Below are positions 1-8,620 of a stretch of 64,000 nt of DNA, in pieces. The DNA is taken from NCBI GenBank assembly GCA_010015745.1, contig ML978196.1, positions 1-64,000 of the forward strand. Reading direction: 5' to 3'. The stretch is from Setomelanomma holmii (lineage: Eukaryota > Ascomycota > Dothideomycetes > Pleosporales > Phaeosphaeriaceae). Positions within the stretch are counted from its first letter, which is position 1; each line of letters begins with the position of its first letter. The notes under the pieces were generated by a model that was not told the DNA's origin, made no database searches, and saw only the letters and a list, made by a program, of their open reading frames with translations. A program made the position numbers and the translations under genes.

Positions 1-479
1 AGATTACGCGTACATGACGCAATCTAGTGTAAGCAGAAGTAAGAGAACCTTGTAGAAGATTGTAGAATCTTCTTGTTACTATGTATAGTAACACGCTTAA
101 CGTGTTAACTAGTAGCATAGATGTAACTCTTACTTAGTTAGGCAAGTCACGTGATTAGTCACGTGCTACTTCCTAAACAGGAAACTATTTATCTAAGCTT
201 ATGTTACAACACGATGCACTTCTGGCTTAGTTCAGATAGGCTTTGTATCAGCTTTTGGTGGAGGGAGCTAATAAGCGCGGGGCAGTCAGAGTAGTCCTCA
301 GATGCGATTTACTGTCAGGCTCTGCTGTTGACAGTAGTTGTCCTTTTCCTAAAGAGCGTCTCGACGGCGTACGTCTCGTTCGACCTCTTCTTGACGCATA
401 GGCTGTTCTAGTTGCATCTCAATAACTTTGACTGGGTCGTAATTTGGTGGATAGCGTTCAGGCTATATGATCCGATTCT
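1..479. other. AT-rich transposon flank, no gene
   Basis: No intact gene is seen. On the minus strand the protease frame of the neighbouring retroelement runs on to about position 205 and then stops. From there a sequence starting TGTAACATAAGC is rich in stops and short palindromes (for example the CACGTGACTAATCACGTG region near 147-165). It could be the start of an LTR of this or a nested element, but its other end is outside the window. Confidence 0.3.
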
Positions 480-2108
480 TGTCTGTATCTAGGTGTACTT
501 TGAAGCGACGCATCCACTTGATACCAATGATGCAGTCCTGCAATCCTAGGTCCATGATCACAAAGGGGCAGTTCCTGATTGTGCGTCTGTCAAGCTTAAG
601 GTGTAAGCGAATGTACTAGTGAACTAGGGTCTGAATCTGGTCAGAGAAACCCTTGACTATAATTTTGAAAGGAAGGTTGCAAATAGGCGCATGCAATGCT
701 TAAGATAAAGATAAAGTAATAGAAGAGTTTAAAAACAAATAACCTTAGGCGCCAGTATCTATTAAGGAGTGTAATCAGATACTATATCCTTAGAAAGATA
801 ACATAGTAGAAATTCGGAAATTTTTGCCTCTAAGTAGTTTTGATAAATCAATGCGAGATAAATCGTACTTGCTCAAGTTCTAGCCTAGGGCGGGGCTTTG
901 TCCTAAGCGTCTCTGTTTCCCGTCTAGGATGTCTCTAAGTCTTGAAATTCGTCGTCCGATTCTGAATCAGGCTCAATCTCCTGCAGCTTTGGACTAGGGT
1001 AATTGCTAGCATAGTGGCTAGGTTAGTTACAGTTATAACAGTTCCCGCTGCTAGGCTGTGGTGCTAGAGTCTTGCTAGATCGCTGAGAATCTGCGGGCTT
1101 TGCGAGTGGTTTTAAGACAGAGGGATTTCTAGAAGAGGTCTAGCTAGTCTTTGAAGAGGTTCTGATACGCCTCTGAACTGCTTCTAACGCAGATACTGTG
1201 GCCTAAGGAGTTGCCGTTTCCTCTATAATACGAAGTGGAGGGTTCCTCCTCTTAGAGTTGTATGCGGTCAGGTAGGTGACTATTTTCTTAAAGGAGTTGT
1301 TCTAGAGCGGCTTGAATCCTATATTTGGCGTCTGTAAAGACTGGGTAATCTTGTCCTATAGGAGAAAACTCCACTCTTCCTTGTTGATTCTGCCTCAAAC
1401 AGTAGCTGAGACAAATCAAGCTTTAAAAGCAGGAAAGGTCTCGTTCTTTGCTATAATAAGATAGTAGAAGGCTGTCCAATTCTCTGCCTCCTCGTTGCTA
1501 GAGACAAAGAAGGTAGTTAACAGAGCAATCATGTCTTCTGCTGTTTAGAACCGAAGGTGATCCAATTCCGCTAGGTATTGTGGTTCCAGGTACTCGCGTG
1601 CAGTACCTGAAGTATGTCCCTATACAAGAGCTATGCAAGCGCGTTCACTTAGGTAGTGATCAGCGTTGATTTCTAATCAGTCTTGAATTGACGCTTGCTA
1701 CTGTCAAAACGTTAGTTCTTTGCTATTGCTCAGGCTTTCAATCTTAGGCGTACGTTCAGACAGCTTTTAGGTAGGGTACTCAGGTATCTCAGACAGGTAT
1801 TGAGTGCTGTAGTTAGCTGGCGATAGTTGAGATATAGTTAGGTGTGATTTAGTCGTAGGAAGAGTTAGGGCTTAGGGCCCTTGTGCCTGCATAGCCGCAA
1901 GTTCTGCTTCTAATCAGAGTACGGTGCTGCGTAATGCCGCGTACGAGTCTGTTGTGTCTAGGTTGTCTTCTTCTGCGCCCTCGTCCTCTGACGCTTCTAC
2001 AGAAGGCTCAGCCAGTTGTGGGGGTTGAAGGTTGGTCTCTGGCTCCGCCTGGAGTTAGGTAGAATGTCGTGTAGGGCCCGCAGGTCCTGAAGTTAGTTTA
2101 GTAGGCAT
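480..2108 (-). mobile_element. Degenerate Ty3/gypsy-type gag-protease region
   Basis: Read on the minus strand from an ATG at 2108, the sequence gives a gag-like polypeptide broken by TAG/TAA stops. It begins MPTKLTSGPAGPTRHST, then a stop. A retroviral-type zinc knuckle is visible near 1025-1040 (CYNCN, then a stop where Q is expected, then SHYASNY), with its last cysteine changed to tyrosine. An aspartic protease active site, L-I-D-T-G-A, lies at 748-765, followed by the GIKWMRRFKV-type end of a gypsy protease near 510-550. Most stops sit where CAG or CAA would restore the frame, as RIP produces. No reverse transcriptase is visible inside the window, so the element is truncated, continues to the left, or is a gag-pro-only derivative. 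The family call rests on the knuckle plus protease order. Confidence 0.72.
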
Positions 2109-2319
2109 TAGCAGTTACCTCCAATCCTGCTAGGTTTTTAGTAGTCTTGTAGTCTCTACCTAGCGCTCTGCGCGTCTTTTTCTGAAGGCAATCCTGTTCG
2201 CATCTGACAGGAAGTTCTAAACCTAGAGGCTTCAGTCAACAGGAGGTCACTAGGATCCTATCTGTACTAAGTGATTCGATATGACAGTGTACGAGGCCAA
2301 CCTGAATCGAATCGGTGGT

Positions 2320-2757
2320 GTCTCAGGACTTGGACGTAATCTATCAAACAAATGTTGCGATATTATAAAGAGGCTGTCACTAGCAGTAGTGAGTTTTTCT
2401 GTATAATGTAACAACGCAGGTAAGACAAGAGATCTGTATGTGGGCTGAACTCACTCAGAGGCATGTGGGAGTGCGTGGGAGCAGGAGCCAGGATACAATT
2501 GCCACCTATAGGTCTTGTACAAAAGGATATAGAAAAACTACGAATTGATGATCGCAGGCAAACAGTCTCTATATACCTAAGTGGCCGGAAGCTCACAGTA
2601 GCACAAGGAGTCCGATAGTTATCTGATGTAGCACACGGAGTCCAACCTTGTTTCGCATGGTAGCACAAACCCACCTGAGCCTCCGATACTGATCTGATAC
2701 TCTCCCGTTGTACCTAGAAGCTGCAATGGAACGAGGTGCCGATGTGACCTCGTTACA
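2320..2757 (-). repeat. Putative LTR of the gag-protease element
   Basis: Upstream of the gag frame on the minus strand, the sequence starts TGTAACGAGG at 2757, carries a TATA-like GGTATATAGAG near 2575-2585, and runs to about 2320 without coding potential. A start of TG at the edge of a transposon, a TATA element and position 5' of gag suggest an LTR. The inner boundary is uncertain and no second LTR copy lies in the window to confirm it. Inside it, the unit GTAGCACAAGGAGTCC recurs in degenerate form every 30-33 bp at about 2595-2665 (plus-strand reading). Confidence 0.4.
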
Positions 2758-4525
2758 CCTATCAACACGACATAGTTCAACAACAAAACGTAACTGCAGC
2801 TAATAAAGAAGGCAAGATTGAACTTGCCCTTCTTGCCTACTAGAATAACCAGTTTTCAAGCTTCTGACGCGCTGCTGACGCGTTCAATGTACCACGCTCT
2901 ACGTTAACTAGCTGATACAACAGAATCAGCTACAGGCCAGCTGCACGCAACGCTTGCTACAAGCTTACTGCAACAGAAGAGCAGACGATCGTCTGATATA
3001 TCCTTGACCTCGATTCGCGAGGATTTGCGCCCTAGCTGTGCAAGGTGGCAGATATGGCTGATAAACTACTAGGTGTACCCAGTAGCAAGCTAGTAGGCAA
3101 GCATTAGGCTAAGCGCTTATAACGCGTTTAGATAAGCTTAAGATAGCCTTCAATTAAGCAAAGGATAGGCAGAGAATACTGTAGGAAGATCTAGAGGTGA
3201 TTAGCGCGTGGTTCAAGCTGGTAGAGCACACTAAAGCTAAGTAAGGCATCTATAACAATAACGTGCACAACTTTAATAAGACTGGCTTTCAGATAGGCAT
3301 TATTAGCTTAATAGAGGTCGTCACAGGTGCAGAGAGACGCGCTTAGCTAGAGCTTGTTCAGCTAGGCGATCGCGAGTAGGTTACAGTTATCTAGAGCATC
3401 TGCGCCGCTAGGTATACAACCTGCCTTTTATTATCTATAAAGGGCGCATCTATATCTCTGCCTAGTATAAGGAGGCAAATGTACCGCACGATTAGAAGCT
3501 CTCAGTCTCTGAGAACGGCTAGACAAACAACGCGCTTGGTCTTGAGTGTTTGAAGCACTTTAACGTGCATACAAAGGCGCGCTAGGTAGAGGGGTACAGG
3601 CTGCTTATTTTAGACAGCCATCTCAACCAGGATTTCAAGGACTACTGCCTAGAGAACAAGATCCTCACTCTCTGTATGCTACCACACTTATCGCATATAC
3701 TCTAGCCGCTTAATGTAGTCTGCTTCTTGCTGTTGAAGCGCAAGTACTCTCAGCGCGTTAGAGACTTAGCACGCTGACGGATCTTCTATATTAACAAGGA
3801 GGGCTTCCTACCAGCCTTCTGAGACGCGTTTCTTGACGTGTTTACAGAGCAGAACTGTTGAAAGGCCTTTAAGGCGTTAGGGCTAGTCTCTATCAACGCG
3901 CAGGTTGTGTTAGATCGCCTTAAAGTGCGGCTGCGCACCCTACCAGCACGCCTACTACAGGAGACGCCATGGCAATCAAAGACACCAAGCAATACGCACA
4001 ACTTTGGATCTCAGTCAAAGCTTATAAGCAAGTCCTTCACTCAATCGCTAGTTACAGCTTAGGCTGGCTTCTCTCAGCTTATTAAAGGTGGTGAACTGAT
4101 GCTGCACCAAAACGCGCTTTAAGCTGCTCGTATTACTGAGCTTGAAGAGCAATTGGCAGTAATAACTAAGAGAAAATTCGCGTAAACGCAAGCGGATCCA
4201 GCAAGGTGGCACAATAGAGTATGGTGAGGCAGCATCTCAGGTAGCTGCTAAGGTGTCTATAGCAGCTCAGCCAGCGAAGAAGGCTTGTAGTAGTGGTGAT
4301 CAAGAAAGAGCCTAACCAGCTCTACGGTGTTGTGGGAACTACAGAGAGACTAGGCACAACGCTCACATGTGCAAAAAGGATACAGAGATATATTCTAAAT
4401 CTAATGTAAGCACAACGTATACAGGCTCCTTGTTTGATAGCAATAAAATTAAACATCTGTAGCATAGGTTGGTTGTGCCAAGGAAAACTGACCAGCTCGA
4501 TGGGGTGACCAGCTCGATGGTGGAA
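2758..4525 (+). mobile_element. RIP-mutated pogo/Fot1-type transposon, copy A
   Basis: A transposase reading frame can be followed on the plus strand through many TAG/TAA stops. It starts with a psq-like helix-turn-helix (GKIELALLAY, then FNVPRSTL) near 2813-2910 and continues with an HTH_CENPB-like part. The DDE domain includes TNNALGLE and LLILDSHLNQDF (3520-3630), then LPHLSHIL and PLNVV near 3690-3720. The expected first catalytic Asp motif (DxTGF) reads FNKTGFQIG near 3272-3295, so that Asp is lost. A C-terminal zinc knuckle at 4330-4372 has one cysteine changed to tyrosine. The right end carries the terminal motif CAGCTCGATGGTGGAA followed by TA; the left end is not recognisable and abuts the LTR. 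The copy is non-functional. Confidence 0.8.
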
Positions 4526-4680
4526 TAAGTTACTTACTTGGCTTTACTCTACTCTTTATAGTAGTAGTTTCTATCATAGTTAGCTAGTCTACGTTCTCTC
4601 TATTCTCCAGATTCTTACTAAGAACTTCTATTATTTTATCTAGAAAATAAAAGAGTTAGTTATATCTAAGCTATAACGTA
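4526..4680. other. Spacer between two facing transposon copies
   Basis: About 155 bp of AT-rich sequence with no open frame lies between the terminal motif of copy A and the terminal inverted repeat of copy B. A TA dinucleotide flanks each element here (4526-4527 and 4679-4680), as expected for Tc1/mariner/pogo target-site duplication. Confidence 0.5.
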
Positions 4681-6565
4681 TTCCACCACTAAGCTGCCTA
4701 ACTCACTGAGCTGTCCAAAAAGTCTTGGCAGCACCAACTCATGTTTCTAATCTTCGCTTTCATCATTATTAAACAAAGAGCCTACGTACGTTGTGCTTAC
4801 ATCAGATTCAGGAGAAGCCTCTGTATCCTTTTGGCACGTTCGCAAGTTATGCCTAGTCTCGCCGCAGTTCCTACAATAGCGTAAAGCTGGTTAGGCTCTC
4901 TCTTGATTACTACTACTACTACGAGTCTTCTTCAATCGCTGAGGCGCTACAGACGCTTTAGCAGCTACCTGCGCTGCTGCAGTCCCATACTCTATAGTAC
5001 CACCTTGCTGAACCTGCTTCCTTTTACGCGATTTTCTTTCAGTCATTACTGCTAATTCCTCTTCAAGCTCAGAAATCTGGGCTGCTTAAAGCGCGTTTTA
5101 GTGCAGCATTAGTTCACTACCTTTTATGAGCTGAGAGAAGCTAGCCTAAGCTGTAACAGGCGATCGAGTAAAAGAGTTGCTCACTAGCCTTGATTGAGAT
5201 CCAAACTCGTAGGTATTGCTTAGAGTCTTTGACTGCTATAGCGTCTCCTGTAGTAGGGGTGCTGGTAGGGTACGCAGCTGTACTTCAAGACGATGCAACA
5301 CTACCTGCGCGTTGATAGGGACTAGCCTTACTGCCTTAACAGCCTTTTGACAGTTCTCTTCTGTAAACACGTTAAAAAACGCGTCTTTAAAAGCTAGAGG
5401 GAAGCCTTCTTTATTAATATAGAAGACGCGTCAGCGTACTAAGTCTCTAACGCGCTGAGAGTACTTGCGCTTCAATAGTGAAAAGCAGACAACGTTAAGC
5501 AGCTAGAGTATATGTGATAAGTGTGGTGGCATATAAAGAGTAAGGATCTTGTTCTCTAAGCAGTAGTCCCTGAAATCCTGGTTGAGATGGCTGTCTAAAA
5601 TAAGCAGCCTGTACCCCTCTACCTAGCGCGCCTTTGTATGCACGTTAAAGTGCTTCAACCACTCAAGACCAAGCGCGTTGTTTGTCCAGCCGTTCTTAGA
5701 GACTGAGAGCTTCTAGTTGTGCAGTATATCTGTCTCCTTGTACCACACAGAGATGTAAACGCGTCCTTTGTAGAAAAAAAAAGGGCGCAGTTGCATACCT
5801 AGCAGTGCAGATGCTCTAGACAACTGTAACCTACTTGCGATCACCTAGCTAGACAAGCTCAGGTCTAGTACGTCTCTCTGCACCTGTGACAACCTTCATT
5901 GAGCCAATAACGCCTATCTAGAAGCCAGTATCATCAAAGTTGTAGACGTTGTTGTTATGGACGCCGTACTTGGCTTTAGTGTCCTCTACCAGCTTGAACT
6001 ACGCGCTAATCACCTTAGGATCTTCCTACAGTATTCTCTGCCTATTCTTTACTTAACTGAACGCTATTTTGAGCTTAGTTAAGCGCGTTACAAAGCGCTC
6101 AGCCTAGTGCTTGCCTACAGACTCTCCTCTACGTACACCCAGTAGTTTATCAGCCATATCTGCTACCTTGCACAACTAGAGCGCAAACTCTCGCGAAATG
6201 AGGTTGAGAATATATTAGATAATCGTTTGCTCTTCAGTGCGCGTGAGCTTAAGGCTGTTTAGGATAGTATCAACGCGAAAATGTACTCATTTAACGCATT
6301 GATCAAAGGTCTGGCGTTTAACATCGAAGGCCTTAGCAGTAGCCTAGTAGCTACGAAATTGCCTAGAATAATAGGCGTAAAGAGCAAGCTGAAGTCTGCC
6401 TTCATGTTCAAGTGATATCGCTTTTGGTGGTTGAGGCATAAAGAATGGAGAGTAGATGGTGGGGGCTTGGCATATTTTGGGCAGCTCGGTGGGTTAGGCA
6501 GCTCGGTGGGTTAGGCAGCTCGGTGGGTTAGGCAGCTCGGTGGGTTAGGCAGCTCGGTGGTGGAA
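4681..6565 (-). mobile_element. RIP-mutated pogo/Fot1-type transposon, copy B
   Basis: This minus-strand relative of copy A has both ends present. The left end begins TTCCACCACTAAGCTGCC at 4681; the right end is its diverged inverted match, ending GGTGGTGGAA at 6565. TA dinucleotides flank it at 4679-4680 and 6566-6567. The transposase frame has many TAG stops. FDDTGF, with the first catalytic Asp kept, lies near 5921-5940, the LLILDSH catalytic block near 5600-5625, and an intact-looking zinc knuckle (CRNCGETRHNLRTC) at 4833-4875. The N-terminal part differs more from copy A than the DDE part does, so the two are related but not recent duplicates. It is non-autonomous as it stands. Confidence 0.82.
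6482..6565 (+). repeat. 17-bp subterminal tandem repeat of transposon end
   Basis: Four perfect copies of CAGCTCGGTGGGTTAGG occupy 6482-6498, 6499-6515, 6516-6532 and 6533-6549. A fifth partial copy, CAGCTCGGTGGTGGAA, forms the very end of the element. The opposite end of this copy and the right end of copy A each have only about two diverged units. Confidence 0.9.
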
Positions 6566-7690
6566 TACGTTAAAGTAAATACCTCGATCTCTAAGCTTAT
6601 TAACTATTTGCTTACAGCGTGAAAGTTGAGAGCTGTATCTATCTGGACTTCTCTGGAACCCGCTTATAGCAGTTGGAAAAGTAAAGAAAGAGGACCCTGC
6701 ATTGTGCAATCTGATGTCTGGCGGATTTAGATAGGACATGCTGTTATAGATCATTTCAGCAAGATCCGCAAACGAAGTCTGGGTTGCAGGTGCTAGGGTA
6801 CCACGCAAAGAATAAATTGGTGTGGTCATTGCCTCATGGAGAATGCCGAGGTGCGTTTTGGCTATGATCTTGAAGGCCCAGTAATGGGTAAGGCTGTTTG
6901 CCGTCATGATGTTTGGGAACCAAAGATCATCCGCAGCGGTAGAAGATCCCACGGCATTAGCTCTTGACCACAGCAACGGATCCTGTGCATAGAGTCTCGA
7001 AATTTGTTCCCATTCTTGAAGACCCTCAAGAAAGTCGTGGAAATCTTGGCAGAGTCGTTCAGTCACAGCTGAGTTGCTGTGTTCACAGAAGTCTGTTATG
7101 TTGTAGTATCTTTCGAGTAACGAGGGTAGCGCACTGGCTCGGTCGAGAAGCCGCTGCATCATGAATACGGATTGGCTGCGGAATGGTACAGTGGTCCATT
7201 CTTGTTTGGCAAGGAACGTTGCGTGTCGATTCAGAAGCGAACTGACCAACTGGAAAATATCCAAAGAAGAATCAGTGAACATTTTCTGGAATGCAAGTGT
7301 TCGTACGTACCAATAATGGTCTGAAACCCACGAAAAGTACATGGAAGAGGCCACTACTGAATCTTTCTGGTCCGAGATGTTCAATCAAGTCTCCAACGCC
7401 CTTCGCGTGGGTCATCCAGCCAGAGCCCACCATTGGGGTCAAGATCTACGTGAATCTTAGCGTACGCTGGGGACGACAACGTGATTTCTTAATTCAGCAC
7501 TTACAGCAGTTACTGCTAGACACATAATCGCTGCACAATGTTCGATATGGAAGGTACCACGAGATTCATAAAGCGCCTTGCCCATATGTCTCAGCGAGTC
7601 AAGGTACATCTGGAGTATCGCAGATTGGTACACGTCGTCTTCAGTCCTATGATACCGTAGAGTAGTGGCGAAAGTGCTTATTGCTGATAC
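6566..7690 (-). pseudogene. Remnant of a fungal transcription-factor-like gene
   Basis: The minus strand encodes the conserved middle region of fungal Zn-cluster-type regulators: an exon with DDVYQSAILQMYLDSLRHM, an apparent 59-nt intron (7446-7504, GTAAGT...TAG), then GWMTHAKGVGDLIEHLGPE followed by FSSGLFHVLFVGFRPLL. A change of frame follows near 7286-7310, after which the frame gives LLNRHATFLAKQEWTTVPF and continues to the transposon. The last residues and the stop come from the terminal repeat of copy B. No Zn2Cys6 motif is visible upstream. The frame change is either a one-base indel or a 25-nt segment with splice-like ends. The insertion at the 3' end together with the frame break argues for a dead or dying gene. 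Confidence 0.6.
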
Positions 7691-8009
7691 GAAGAAAGGC
7701 TTTCGTTTCCCCGTCTCGCAAAAAATGGAAGTACTTTAATCCATGCTCCACAGATCCAACCGTCACCCAACCCTCGTCGTCGTTAGACGCGACTATCGAA
7801 TCTCGTGGAACTGCTGTTCTTGATGAAGCCTCGTCCGCAGCTGGGTTGTCAAGTTCGGCATGAGGTTGGGTCCCGGTCACATCATCCTGGCTCTGGAGGC
7901 GCGCAATGATGTCGCTTCCAGTGCCCACAGTAGGAATACCCCGGAGTTTTGCGTACGCCTTGAGGGGCGCTCCAGTCAGAGCCATGTATGGGTTATTATT
8001 GTCTAACAT
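7647..8009 (-). CDS. Short ORF with SAP-like N-terminus
   Basis: An ATG-initiated frame of 120 aa. Residues 9-43 (ALTGAPLKAYAKLRGIPTVG followed by TGSDIIARL) have the spacing and hydrophobic pattern of a SAP motif, a small DNA-binding helix-extended-helix usually found in nuclear proteins. The rest is acidic and then loses resemblance to anything recognised. Its 3' end overlaps the start of the adjacent regulator remnant in another frame, so it may be a 5' exon of that broken gene rather than a gene of its own. No intron linking the two could be chosen from the splice signals. Confidence 0.35.
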   Translation of the reverse strand: MLDNNNPYMALTGAPLKAYAKLRGIPTVGTGSDIIARLQSQDDVTGTQPHAELDNPAADEASSRTAVPRDSIVASNDDEGWVTVGSVEHGLKYFHFLRDGETKAFLRISNKHFRHYSTVS

Positions 8010-8620
8010 GTTGTGTCGAAGGCTTGGAGTTGGGAAAGTGATTCGTAGTTGAAAATGTGATTGCGAGAGGCAGTTAGGGGAAGAAGTGTCGAGAGTGATG
8101 TTATATACGAGCGTTGGAGGGATTTTGCCCTTTCACTTCGCGTTCTCTGGTGCCCTAGCGGCCTTCACCTTCGGTACCGATCTTTCATTATTGTGCCAAA
8201 CGGACGTCACCCATGCATGCGGGTATTCACTGGGCTTACAAGAGAACGATATATTCCACGAGTTTCCCGTCGTGTCGGGGTGGAGCTCGATCGCGAATCA
8301 AAGTACGCAGGGAAACCTGAGAATGCATATGCCGTCAAGTGCTAGGCACTAATGCCTCTCACCAACGGTCGCTCCTCTTGTAACCCCTTTTTTCGTCACT
8401 TGAAAACACAATCCGATCGGAAATCATCTGCCTGCTTTATTACGACGTGAATTTTGGATAGAGACGCAAGACAGATCTCGCCTTGAATGCGAGATGCAGC
8501 ACGCGGATCAACTATTGACGAGAGAGATATCAGAGCAAGTAGCATAGAAGCAACAAGATTGCGCAGAATACTGCGGACGGGAATGCTTTGTGCACGTTGG
8601 GTATCTATACGGCGAAGGAA
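8010..8620. other. Intergenic, no gene seen
   Basis: Two overlapping plus-strand frames of about 90 aa (8061-8352) show no family resemblance, and I do not call them. The stretch holds the 3' flank of the gene ending at 8621 and the 5' flank of the SAP-like ORF. Confidence 0.5.

Noticed and set aside
4681..6565. Copy B as an active transposon
   Set aside because: Both ends and most motifs are present, but many in-frame stops interrupt the transposase.
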